DNA from: Azoarcus sp. Aa7
Lineage (GTDB): Bacteria; Pseudomonadota; Gammaproteobacteria; Burkholderiales; Rhodocyclaceae
Direction of reading: 5' to 3'
Assembly: GCF_014822185.1 (NCBI RefSeq)
Contig: NZ_QVLR01000019.1
Span: 62,001-126,000 of the forward strand
DNA: 64,000 nt
The translations under genes were made by a program, and so were the position numbers. This document shows, one piece after another, positions 9,541 to 17,616 of this stretch. The notes under the pieces were generated by a model. It did not search any database and had not been told where the DNA came from. It saw only the letters and a list, made by a program, of their open reading frames with translations. Position 1 is the first letter of the stretch, and every line of letters starts with the position of its first letter.

Positions 9541-9738
9541 ATGGACATCACTACCATCGCATCCATCGCCTCCGCCAACGCATCGACGTCCCTCAAGGCC
9601 CAGGCCTCCATCCTGATCCTCAAGAAAGCGATGGAGTTGCAGACGCTCAATGCGGCGCAACTCCTGCAGGCGCTGCCCACCCCCGCAGGCCCGACTCCGG
9701 GCGCAACCATCGGCGGGACGATCGACGTCTTCGTCTGA
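9541..9738 (+). CDS. YjfB-family putative motility protein
   Basis: Short 65-aa protein resembling the YjfB_motility family: it starts MDITTIASIASANA, then an amphipathic helix ending KKAMELQTLNAAQLLQALP, and a C-terminal GGTIDVFV. These proteins are found near flagellar or regulatory genes and their role is only putative. No flagellar gene occurs in the window. GGAGG lies four bases before the ATG. It probably ends the argG-ppnP-yajQ transcription unit. Confidence 0.72.
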   Translation: MDITTIASIASANASTSLKAQASILILKKAMELQTLNAAQLLQALPTPAGPTPGATIGGTIDVFV

Positions 9739-10071
9739 CCCCCTCCCGGCGCGGCGAACGGGCGCTCCGCCCGTCACGCCGCATCGACATATTGCCGGGC
9801 ACTTCCGTACCCGCCTCCTTCCAGATTTCGTAGTGCACGACCAGGCCGCCGCGATCTGAGCCCTCACTCCTCGTCGCGCGGGCGCTGGGCGCTCCGCGCA
9901 TGCGCAGGTGAACGGCCGTGCCGGTGCGCACGTGGTCGCCCCCGATGAATCGTGCGGATGAGCGGCCGGATCCCTGGGGGCAGTGCAGCGAATCATATTG
10001 CGAGAAGTCAATTGGCATATTATGTGTGAATGACAATAGAATTGTCACCGTTCCGCTTCGGGAGGGGTGCA
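9739..10071. other. 333-base intergenic region before the lone pseudopilin
   Basis: No supported gene. A GC hairpin ACGGGCG-CTC-CGCCCGT near 9759-9775 may end the upstream unit but lacks a T-run. The last 80 bases become AT-rich and hold a possible -35 TTGCGA (9998-10003) and -10 TATTAT (10018-10023) with a short spacer, followed by the dyad at 10031-10047. Confidence 0.4.
10031..10047. promoter_or_regulatory. TGACAAT-AGA-ATTGTCA dyad, possible operator
   Basis: Perfect inverted repeat with 7-bp arms and a 3-bp centre, located 25 bases before the chosen start of the GspH-like gene and just after a possible -10. The inner ACAAT-N3-ATTGT core matches the pattern of MarR/OhrR-type operators as I recall them. 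A second copy with 6-bp arms occurs at 57793-57807. Function is inference. Confidence 0.4.
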
Positions 10072-10671
10072 ATGCGTGTGCGTAAATGGATGAACGATGC
10101 CTGGCAAAGGCGGCAGCCGGCGCAGCGAAACGTTAAGCTTCAATATCGGCCGGTGTCGTCACGGGGATATTCACTCGTGGAACTGGCGGTGGTCGTGACC
10201 ATCGTCGGGGTGCTATCAGCGATCGCGGTACCGTCGTTTGCGCGGCTGCTGGCCGAGACGCGTGTAAGCGACGCGTCGAGCGATCTGTTCTCCGCGGTGG
10301 TTCAGACCCGATCGGAAGCGCTCAAGAGGCGCCACCGAATCATCCTGTGTCCGAGCGACGACGAGCAGGATTGTGCCGACACGGTTGAATGGAACCGGGG
10401 CTGGATCATGTTCGAAGACGGCAACGACAACGGCACGCGGGACACTGATGAGCCGCTGCTACGCATCGGTGAGATGCGGCCAAGCAACATCCGCATCTCG
10501 GGCGACGACAGCGTCGGTCGCTATGTATCCTACGTTGCCACCGGACGCACGCAGCAGCTCGCCACCGGCGCCTGGCAGGCTGGCACCTTGACGGTGTGCA
10601 GCGAGGGGATCGCGCGAAAGATCGTTATCAATCGCGTAGGCCGGCCACGCATGGCGCACGCAACTTGCTGA
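10072..10671 (+). CDS. GspH/FimT family pseudopilin
   Basis: Type IV pilin-like protein (199 aa) with a prepilin peptidase site SRG^YSLVELA near residue 34, then a hydrophobic N-terminal helix. The C-terminal GspH domain contains GWIMFEDGNDNGTRD. The ATG at 10072 follows GGAGG by eight bases; an upstream in-frame ATG at 10030 has no ribosome-binding site. The leader before the cleavage site is long and basic. It is a second FimT/FimU-like protein, separate from and convergent with the main minor pilin operon, so it may be an alternative priming pseudopilin. Confidence 0.88.
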   Translation: MRVRKWMNDAWQRRQPAQRNVKLQYRPVSSRGYSLVELAVVVTIVGVLSAIAVPSFARLLAETRVSDASSDLFSAVVQTRSEALKRRHRIILCPSDDEQDCADTVEWNRGWIMFEDGNDNGTRDTDEPLLRIGEMRPSNIRISGDDSVGRYVSYVATGRTQQLATGAWQAGTLTVCSEGIARKIVINRVGRPRMAHATC

Positions 10672-10742
10672 AAAGGTTCGCTTGCACGTTTGCGCAAAGG
10701 GGGACGTGCACAGGGCGGGCCAGCATTTCAATATTCGCAGGA

Positions 10743-10778
10743 CAAAAAAAGCGCGGGCCGCATCGTCGCGGCCCGCGC
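10743..10778 (-). terminator. intrinsic terminator of the pil minor pilin operon
   Basis: 11-bp perfect stem GCGCGGGCCGC / GCGGCCCGCGC (10751-10761 with 10768-10778) followed on the minus strand by seven T (AAAAAAA at 10744-10750 on the plus strand). It lies 20 bases after the pilY1 stop. Confidence 0.92.
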
Positions 10779-10797
10779 TCAGTTTCCTCAAGACTGA

Positions 10798-13700
10798 TCA
10801 GTCAATCTTCTTGTATCGATACACCTTGGTGCGATCCTTCCTGATCGGAATCTTCACATCGTCCCCGCAGATCGCGGATTGACAGTCCTCCCCGGGTTTC
10901 CCGCCGATGATGAACGGCACGATCTCCTTGGATCCATCAGGGTTGGTCACTTCGACCGTCCCCGTGACCGCGGACGGTGCCATCCCTCCGCCGACGAAAG
11001 TGGCAGAGCGGATTATCCCCTCCGGCGGGGGCGTTTCGCATGTCGCTCCGCCGTGCAGGAAACACGCGGCGTACCCGCGCGCCGTTCCGAGCGAGGAGCA
11101 GAGATCCTTGTTTTTCGCCTGGAAGGTACTGAAGTTGACCATGCCCCCGATCGTCGCGGGCGTCGTCACAACCTGCTCGTTCGGGCCTGCGTCGCTCGTG
11201 TCGTCGAGGTCGATGGCCCAGCCGCGCGGACGGGTTACGATCGAGTTGAATACAGGCAAGTAATCGAGCGTCGTGGTGCTGGTATTCATCAGGTGGCAGG
11301 AACTGCTCGTCATTGTTGTGTCACCCGCCGCATCGCAGTCCTGGCGGTCGTCGATCGTGACGAAACCCGACCTGACTCCGAACTCGTCCCAGAACCCGTA
11401 AAAGCGGTTCTTCACTTTTGCCGCCGCGGAGGTACTGAGCGGTTTTTCGCGATTGCCCGAACCGATCAGCAAGATGTTGAAGTTGCCGAACCGCACAACG
11501 TCGGGAGCATAGAGGAACTTGCGGTTGCGGATATTGGTGGATGACCAGTCCCCGACCGTCGCTACATGCGTGACGGTCCAATCCGCCTGGCTCTGGGTGC
11601 CCGTCTTCGTCGGATCAGTGAGGTTGATGCGCCACACGTTCCCGGCGGTATCGGCCGCATAGATCAGGTCGGTAAAGCCGTCGTCATTGGTGTCGGTCGG
11701 AACGAGGTCGGCCACTACGCGACCGGCGCCTGTTCCGAGATTGATGTATCGCAGTTGCGTCCCGGCGGCGGCGTCGAGCACGAAAATGCCGTTCCCGGTC
11801 GGTGCGCTGGCGCAGTCCCGGGGTTCCGTGTCTTCGCATGCATCGTAGCCGGCGCCGAAAACGGTGTAGAGCTTCGACTGGTTCTTTACGCGCACAACCC
11901 GTGGGGTCGACCAGGTTTGCCCGAGCTTTGTCGCGTCGCTGCCGCCGAAGCAGTTCCCGTTCTGGTCGCACCCGAATCGCCACATTGGTACCGGCGCGGA
12001 AGTCGTCGGATGCTGCGTGGCATTGAAAGCGTAGATCATCTTCCCGCCACGCCTCATCGACGGGTAGATATAGGTCACGCGCGAGCCTGTTCCGTCTGCC
12101 TTGTCGGGGCCGATGTATGCGCCGATGGAGCCGTCGAAGAAATAGTCCTTGGGCGCGGCGGGATCATCCTTGAAGGTGACCAGCGGGAAGTTGTCCCGAC
12201 TGCGCTTGAGACGCGATTTGAACTCGGGGGCGAGGAAGGCCCACAGTTCGTTGCCGCTGGACTCCGTCTTGTTGCCGTCGATCGCGCGGAACAGCCCATC
12301 GTCAGCCCCATAATAGACGACGACGTCGTTTGTTCCGTTGCTCCCGTAGTTGATGGCCAGCGGACGGGAATGGACGACTGCGCCGTGGGCAGTGGGTCGA
12401 ATGACGCTGGCGGTGCGTTGATACTGTTCATTTACCGTCGTCGTGGCCGAGTTGTAACCATCTCCGACGTTGTCGCCGCGGATCCACTTCTCGTCATCGG
12501 TTGTCACCGCGAAACTGGTGCCGGTCGTGCAGTTGGACGGGGCCGCCGCGCAAGTCGCGATCTTTCTGTCCGACGGGGTTGTGATTTCGCGCAACTGTTG
12601 CGCCACTCCGCCGCGTTCGACGACACGTCCGTCGGGCTTGTCGTTGAATTCCGATCCTACGCAGCTCCCGTCGGGAATGTCGTAGTCGGGCGTCGGTGAT
12701 TCGGTGACGGTCTTCCAGTATTCGCCCGAGTTCGTGGTCCAGTAGCTGCGCGCGCAGGCCTGCAGGAAGCCGGTATTCGCGTTGTCGATCGCCGACACGC
12801 CATCCGCGTCGGCGATGAAAAGCGAGCGGGTCGTCACGTCGTCGATAACGGTCTTCTGGAGCGCGAACTGGTACTGCTTCAGGTTGCCCGCCCAACGGGG
12901 GCGGGATTTCGTGTCCGGCCGGAACATGCCGATGAACACCTGATTGAGGTAGGTGCCCTGCGTGTTGACGCTGATCGGAAGCGAGGCTGACGCGAACGAG
13001 CTGTTGACGGCATTGATCTGCATGAAGATGGTCTTCAGACCGTCGACCAGCGCCTTGAGGTCACCATTCACCTTGAAGGCCCCGCCGACCCCCGAGCCAC
13101 CGTTGCGTGCCATGCTGTTGAGCAGGGCCGTCTGCGCCAGATCTTCCTTCTTATTGAAGACATTGATCGTGAATGTCTTCAACGGTTGATGGCCAGCCAC
13201 CGAACTGACGTCGGTGCGCGCGAGGAACTGGGCCCATTCGTCGGCAAACCGGATGTCTGCCTTGTTGGTGGTCGGGAACAACTGGGGCGGTTTGAGTCCC
13301 AGGTAGCCCATGACCTTGTTGGTCGCGGGGGTGACCGTCGTGTCGGAGCCGGATTCCTGGTTCGGGAACTGGTTGCCGATCACCACGAGGTAATTATTGC
13401 CGCATGAATCCTTGTTGATGGGGCTCTGGTAGGTGTCCCGGGAGCCGGTGACGAACGCCGCGGGATCCTCCATGTCCCTGAGAGACTGCGAGCCGATCTT
13501 CGCATCTTCGAGTGTATATCGTTTGGGGCCGAAACCTCTGGCGCCCGTGGGGCTTCCGGCGGTGGTGGCCGCAACGCCGTTGGTGTTCGCGTATCCGCCG
13601 AAATACTTGAACGCCTCGAACATTGCTGTCCCGTAATCGGTCGATGACGGTCCTTTGAACTCGGCGGACTGAATCTGGCTGTCGATCAGGGTGAAATCGT

Positions 13701-14166
13701 CTCGAAGGTTGGTGCAGCCCGCGGACAGCGGCGCAAGCGATTGAACTGCCCGACGGATATACCCGGATACGACGTTGCTGCCGTCTACCGTTCCCGACGT
13801 ATAGAGCATCAGCCCCAGATTGACGGTGAATGGCGCGCCGGTGTTGCAGGCGAGTTCATCGATGACTGCCTTGAGTGCCCGAACCTCGACCTGCCCTTGC
13901 GATAGTCTGGTGGTGGTGCCGAACACGAGCTCGACGTATTTGAGGCAGGTCTCGTCGCCATTACATTTTGTGCTGACTTCCGTCTTGTCCCACCCCTGAT
14001 CCATCGCCGACCAATTCGACGAGTTGTCGATGAACAGGAGAACATTGGGGGCCGCCTGGGTGGTCTGGGCCATCGTGTAGATGTCGATGTCCTCGGCCGC
14101 CACTGGTCGTGCGAGGCCGCTTCCCATCAAGGCAATCGCTAGGGCAATGCGTAGTCGCTTGCTCAT
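10798..14166 (-). CDS. pilY1: type IV pilus tip-associated protein PilY1
   Basis: Large secreted protein (1122 aa) that sits at the pilus tip and modulates retraction, adhesion and surface sensing. It has a signal peptide ending about residue 24 (PVAA^E), an N-terminal von Willebrand A-like domain with an altered metal motif (IDNSSNWS), and a C-terminal beta-propeller (Neisseria PilC/PilY1 type). The propeller carries the calcium loop DTNDDGFTDLIYAAD near 11665-11700. I chose the ATG at 14166 because a GGAG lies seven bases upstream and it starts the signal peptide; an ATG at 14202 overlapping the pilX stop (ATGA) is the alternative. Last gene of the pilE-fimT-pilV-pilW-pilX-pilY1 operon. Confidence 0.95.
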   Translation of the reverse strand: MSKRLRIALAIALMGSGLARPVAAEDIDIYTMAQTTQAAPNVLLFIDNSSNWSAMDQGWDKTEVSTKCNGDETCLKYVELVFGTTTRLSQGQVEVRALKAVIDELACNTGAPFTVNLGLMLYTSGTVDGSNVVSGYIRRAVQSLAPLSAGCTNLRDDFTLIDSQIQSAEFKGPSSTDYGTAMFEAFKYFGGYANTNGVAATTAGSPTGARGFGPKRYTLEDAKIGSQSLRDMEDPAAFVTGSRDTYQSPINKDSCGNNYLVVIGNQFPNQESGSDTTVTPATNKVMGYLGLKPPQLFPTTNKADIRFADEWAQFLARTDVSSVAGHQPLKTFTINVFNKKEDLAQTALLNSMARNGGSGVGGAFKVNGDLKALVDGLKTIFMQINAVNSSFASASLPISVNTQGTYLNQVFIGMFRPDTKSRPRWAGNLKQYQFALQKTVIDDVTTRSLFIADADGVSAIDNANTGFLQACARSYWTTNSGEYWKTVTESPTPDYDIPDGSCVGSEFNDKPDGRVVERGGVAQQLREITTPSDRKIATCAAAPSNCTTGTSFAVTTDDEKWIRGDNVGDGYNSATTTVNEQYQRTASVIRPTAHGAVVHSRPLAINYGSNGTNDVVVYYGADDGLFRAIDGNKTESSGNELWAFLAPEFKSRLKRSRDNFPLVTFKDDPAAPKDYFFDGSIGAYIGPDKADGTGSRVTYIYPSMRRGGKMIYAFNATQHPTTSAPVPMWRFGCDQNGNCFGGSDATKLGQTWSTPRVVRVKNQSKLYTVFGAGYDACEDTEPRDCASAPTGNGIFVLDAAAGTQLRYINLGTGAGRVVADLVPTDTNDDGFTDLIYAADTAGNVWRINLTDPTKTGTQSQADWTVTHVATVGDWSSTNIRNRKFLYAPDVVRFGNFNILLIGSGNREKPLSTSAAAKVKNRFYGFWDEFGVRSGFVTIDDRQDCDAAGDTTMTSSSCHLMNTSTTTLDYLPVFNSIVTRPRGWAIDLDDTSDAGPNEQVVTTPATIGGMVNFSTFQAKNKDLCSSLGTARGYAACFLHGGATCETPPPEGIIRSATFVGGGMAPSAVTGTVEVTNPDGSKEIVPFIIGGKPGEDCQSAICGDDVKIPIRKDRTKVYRYKKID

Positions 14167-14198
14167 TTCGGGGCTCCGTTTCGTTTGGGTATCGCGAT

Positions 14199-14831
14199 TC
14201 ATTTGCACGCAGACTGCGCTTCGGCATAGTCGATGCGCATTTCGACGCCCTGCGCCACCTGAGCCTTGGCGCTGGCGTTGGGAAGCTCGACGTTAGCCGT
14301 CATTTCCCAAAGCGAAGTGGCGCACAGCGAATTGCCCGACGTGTTGGTTGTGGGGTCGATGATCATTATGTCGTTGGATTTCCCGCCGAAGCAGGCGACG
14401 TTGGCGATCGGCACGTATTCCTCTACCTTTTCCACCTCCGTTTCCACTCCCGCTACCACTTCAGTGACGGTTACCGTCCGCTTTGCCAACAATTCGTTTT
14501 GTTTAATGTATCGGTAGCGCTTGCATTTAGGCGGAGGCACCGTGACCGTGTAGTTCGTTTCGGGCGTGACGGCCGCACCGGAAAATGCGGGAAGCGGAGC
14601 GCTCCGGTTAACGTTCCGAGCGGTGAACTCGTTCGAGTTGAGCGCCAGGTCCAGGTGATAATTGGCGGCGTCCTCCGCCTCCTTCTGGAACTGCTCGTTA
14701 CCTACGACGAGGAGGTTGGTGTTCGCAAGGCGGATTGCGGAGACCGCCAGCAGCGTGATCAGTATGAGCATGATCAGGCCGACGAAAAGTACTGCGCCCC
14801 GCTGCGGCGCGCGCGCTCGAAGATGCTTCAT
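14199..14831 (-). CDS. pilX: type IV pilus minor pilin PilX
   Basis: 210-aa PilX-type assembly protein. After a short basic leader with RGAVLF it has a long N-terminal hydrophobic helix (VGLIMLILITLLAVSA), and then NEQFQKEAEDAAN, the conserved PilX region. Position before pilY1 supports the name. The ATG at 14831 overlaps the pilW stop as ATGA and has GGAG upstream, indicating translational coupling. The open frame extends further upstream, but only inside pilW. Minor pilins of this set prime pilus assembly and connect PilY1 to the tip. Confidence 0.92.
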   Translation of the reverse strand: MKHLRARAPQRGAVLFVGLIMLILITLLAVSAIRLANTNLLVVGNEQFQKEAEDAANYHLDLALNSNEFTARNVNRSAPLPAFSGAAVTPETNYTVTVPPPKCKRYRYIKQNELLAKRTVTVTEVVAGVETEVEKVEEYVPIANVACFGGKSNDIMIIDPTTNTSGNSLCATSLWEMTANVELPNASAKAQVAQGVEMRIDYAEAQSACK

Positions 14832-15844
14832 TTTGTTCTCCGCCCCACGGGGTGGATCAGTTCGACATAGGTGCTGAAAACGTGCCGCTTGTATTTGTCG
14901 GTGAACGTCACGGGGCCCTTGGGGCCCAGCGCGAAGGTCTTGCTGCTGGCGTCGTAACCGGGCGACGGTTCGAGCGCACGGGCGAGCAGCCACAGGCGGA
15001 CGCCGACGATGTGGCGGAGCTGGGCCGCGGTCGGGGCGTCGCTGAAGAGGTCCGGCGAACCGTCGTTGCTGGTATCGATCGCGTATTCGAAAGACATGTC
15101 CTCGATGCCTTCGACCAGCGCTTGGACGTCCGGATTGGTGGTTCCGAGCGCCTCGGTGCGGAAATCGGCTCGTTTCAGCGTGGGAATGCCGTCGCCCGCA
15201 ACGTTGTTGCCGGCGATGAAGAAAGCTCGGCGCAGGTACTGACGGATCGGCGCCCGATTCGTCGTCTTGCAGTCGATTTGCTGAAGGTCGAAGGTGCCTG
15301 ATCCCGTCTTGACCCTGAACGGCTTGTCGGCAACTGCGCTGACGTACTCGTCACCGCACAGGGATACCTGCAGATAGCCGTTGTTCGCATTGAGTGCGTC
15401 CGGTGCAGTAACCGCGGTGGAGGCGCGCTGGACAAAAAGCAGTCCCGTTCCGCTCTTTGCGGAAATCGAGCAAGGGAAAGTGTCGGGCGTAAAGCCCTGA
15501 ACCGCGATATCCATCGAATCCTTCCAGACATCCACATCGGTCGAGCATGGGGTGGCAGTCGTGGAAGCAAGCGTGTCGGGAAGGTGAGCGATGGCATCGT
15601 AATAACCCGCCATCGAGATTTCGTCCCGCAGGATCTGGATCGCGTAGCGGCCGTTCTCGAGTTGCTGGGCCGCCTTGTCCAGTTCGCGCCGGGACTGACT
15701 GTTGTTGACGAAGATGGTCGTCATTGCGCCCATTACGAATAACCCTAGCGTCATGGCAATCATCAATTCGATGAGCGATATGCCACGCTCGCGCGAGCGC
15801 GAAACGCAGAGGCATGGCTGTGTGATCGATCCAGGTGCGTGCAT
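14828..15844 (-). CDS. pilW: type IV pilus minor pilin PilW
   Basis: 338-aa minor pilin. The prepilin peptidase site is RERG^ISLIELM, followed by a hydrophobic helix MIAMTLGLFVMGAMTT. The EISMAGYYD and EGIEDMSFEYAID segments are typical of PilW. Length is in the usual range for betaproteobacterial PilW (300-370 aa). The start at 15844 lies six bases after the pilV stop. Part of the tip complex with PilV, PilX, FimT/FimU and PilY1. Confidence 0.93.
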   Translation of the reverse strand: MHAPGSITQPCLCVSRSRERGISLIELMIAMTLGLFVMGAMTTIFVNNSQSRRELDKAAQQLENGRYAIQILRDEISMAGYYDAIAHLPDTLASTTATPCSTDVDVWKDSMDIAVQGFTPDTFPCSISAKSGTGLLFVQRASTAVTAPDALNANNGYLQVSLCGDEYVSAVADKPFRVKTGSGTFDLQQIDCKTTNRAPIRQYLRRAFFIAGNNVAGDGIPTLKRADFRTEALGTTNPDVQALVEGIEDMSFEYAIDTSNDGSPDLFSDAPTAAQLRHIVGVRLWLLARALEPSPGYDASSKTFALGPKGPVTFTDKYKRHVFSTYVELIHPVGRRTK

Positions 15845-15850
15845 GTTGGC

Positions 15851-16444
15851 TTACCCGGCAACTTGTTTCGGAATGAGGACGCGGGTGACGACTGCGCGCC
15901 GCAGACCTGCGCCGAAATCGACGTCTGCGGCGCACTGCGCCCCCGGGGTGTTGGCCGGGGGCGAAGCCGTCGGCCTCAGCCCTTGCCAGACGCCGACGAC
16001 GAAGAATTCGCCGAGTGCGTCATCGGTCGGTGGAACCGAAATCAGGCAGCCGCGCATGCCGATGGGAGCCCCGATGTTGCTGGTTCCTTTCTTTTCGGAC
16101 GCGCCCTTCATCGCATTGCTCCATTCGCACAGTTGCGAGCTGACGTCGGCAGCGTCTGCGCACGTGGCGGGCTGCGCGTCGCCGACACCGTAGGTGACCA
16201 GGCTCTGTGCCTTGAAAGTATCCACGTAGTTGCGTCCCGCGGAGACGCGGTCTGCCATGTCCTGCACCAGCATCAGCGCCATCGAACGCTGATAGGCTTC
16301 CATCTCGACTTCGTTCGCCTTGGACTGCAGCCCTGCGAGTCCCAGAAGTCCAATTGCCAAGATCACGATCGAAACCAGAACCTCGAGCAGACTGAAACCC
16401 TTCTGTGGGCGTCCTGGCTCGCTACAACGATGGTCACGGGTCAT
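15851..16444 (-). CDS. pilV: type IV pilus modification/minor pilin PilV
   Basis: 197-aa minor pilin with processing site QKG^FSLLEVLVS and an ILAIGLLGLAGLQ helix characteristic of PilV. The ATG at 16444 overlaps the stop of the upstream fimT-like gene (ATGA) and has GGAG at seven bases; an ATG two codons earlier has poor spacing. Cysteines near CLIS and GAQCAAD probably form the minor-pilin disulfide. Required for pilus priming by analogy with the Pseudomonas fimU-pilVWXY1 operon. Confidence 0.93.
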   Translation of the reverse strand: MTRDHRCSEPGRPQKGFSLLEVLVSIVILAIGLLGLAGLQSKANEVEMEAYQRSMALMLVQDMADRVSAGRNYVDTFKAQSLVTYGVGDAQPATCADAADVSSQLCEWSNAMKGASEKKGTSNIGAPIGMRGCLISVPPTDDALGEFFVVGVWQGLRPTASPPANTPGAQCAADVDFGAGLRRAVVTRVLIPKQVAG

Positions 16445-16926
16445 GAACATGCTCCCTCGGTCAGTCGCGGCCTGCCGGTGGTATCGAGGCGGATGCAGCG
16501 TTGTACGTTCGTTCCGGTAGTTGAAACGGTTATCGCGGTATTCGCGCCGCTGATCAGCCGGCCGGTAGTGCCGTAGACGATCGTGGGGTTTGCCGGAGTG
16601 AAGCTCAGTCCCGCGAGCGCCGATTGCGAATGCACGTCCTGACCGCCGACCTGAATCGTCCAACCCTTTGCGAGGTCGCTCCCCGACAGCGCGAAACTGG
16701 CATTCGCGTTGTTCTTCAACGCCTCGCTGCGGGCGACGACCATCGAGTCGTAGAGCGCCGACGATGCCGCGCGAACGCGCTGAGACGCGAGCAGTTCCTG
16801 GAACGACGGATAACCGATGGTGGTGAGAATTGCCAGTATCGCCAAGGCGATCATCAGCTCGACGAGGGAAAAACCCTCGGAACGGGCTTGCGCGTTCAGG
16901 CGGTCACGCACATTCGTCGTGTTCAT
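16441..16926 (-). CDS. minor pseudopilin FimT/FimU (GspH family)
   Basis: 161-aa pseudopilin with cleavage site SEG^FSLVELMIAL and a GspH C-terminal domain (GWTIQVG, then a C-terminal RCIRLDTTGRPRLTEGAC strand-rich end). It occupies the fimU/fimT position in the minor pilin operon. The upstream open frame overlaps pilE, but MNTTNVRDRL at 16926 is the natural start, two bases after the pilE stop. FimT-type members can bind DNA during uptake; FimU-type prime pili. The sequence does not separate these roles. Confidence 0.9.
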   Translation of the reverse strand: MNTTNVRDRLNAQARSEGFSLVELMIALAILAILTTIGYPSFQELLASQRVRAASSALYDSMVVARSEALKNNANASFALSGSDLAKGWTIQVGGQDVHSQSALAGLSFTPANPTIVYGTTGRLISGANTAITVSTTGTNVQRCIRLDTTGRPRLTEGACS

Positions 16927-16928
16927 GA

Positions 16929-17381
16929 TCACCGACCGCCCCAACAGTCCGCGGCGCTTCCGGAACCGGAAACCGACTTGGTTCCGGCCTGGTTGATGCG
17001 CAGGATGCCGCACTTGGCGTCCTGCGATGCCTGCGAGCCGGTGGGTTCGGCCTTTATCGTGAAGGCGGTTGCGGTGGGGGTTCCGTCAGCGCTGACAGCA
17101 TAGTGTTTGCTCACTTCTGTGGGCGGGGTGCCCATGCCGATGTCGCTCAGGGACCCGAACGTTCGCGCATCGAGGCGGTATTGCTGCTGTCGCGTCGCAA
17201 TGTCGAGCAGATGCGCGGTGGCGACACTGCGGTTCGCGCGCACGAGGTAGGACGTGTAGGCGGGGTAGGCAACGGCGGCGAGAATCCCGACGATCGCGAC
17301 GACGATCATCACTTCGATCAGGGTGAAGCCGTTGCGCATCGGCTGCTGTGCGGGTTGTTTCGAGTTCACGATCGAGTCCAT
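16929..17381 (-). CDS. pilE: type IV pilin PilE-like
   Basis: 150-aa type IV pilin with cleavage site RNG^FTLIEVMIVV and helix AIVGILAAVAYPAYTSY, then a C-terminal disulfide pair (DAKCGIL and AADCWGG). It is of PilE/minor type by its small size and its position in this operon. Start assigned at 17381 (MDSIVNSKQPAQQP leader); a start at 17339 (MRNG) is possible, and neither has a clear ribosome-binding site. It is the first gene of the operon here, whereas PilE is last in the Pseudomonas operon. Divergent from a FimS-like kinase 235 bases away. Confidence 0.88.
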   Translation of the reverse strand: MDSIVNSKQPAQQPMRNGFTLIEVMIVVAIVGILAAVAYPAYTSYLVRANRSVATAHLLDIATRQQQYRLDARTFGSLSDIGMGTPPTEVSKHYAVSADGTPTATAFTIKAEPTGSQASQDAKCGILRINQAGTKSVSGSGSAADCWGGR

Positions 17382-17616
17382 ATCATGAGGGGGTACGTGG
17401 ATGGTATGGTCGGAACTGCATCCTGGATAGAGGCTAGTCAAAGTCGGGCCAAAGCAGAAGCCGCGTCCGATGAGCGTCTGCTTTCGGCGCACGAGTGGCA
17501 GGCGGCCGCCTCGATGCACACTAAGCCGACGGTACCGCAGGTTGCCGGAGGGGCGGTAACCCCGCCCCGCGACACATGTGGCGGCGGCAGAATTTCTCTA
17601 CAGGAGTTTGGTTTCG

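Noticed and set aside
9647-10072. Minus-strand open frame in the gap before the lone pseudopilin
   Set aside because: Arginine-rich, no ribosome-binding site, no family resemblance I can defend.
17550-17568. GGGGCGG-TAACC-CCGCCCC hairpin before the FimS-like kinase
   Set aside because: No T-run, short GC stem of a kind common in this genome; not enough to call a regulatory element.
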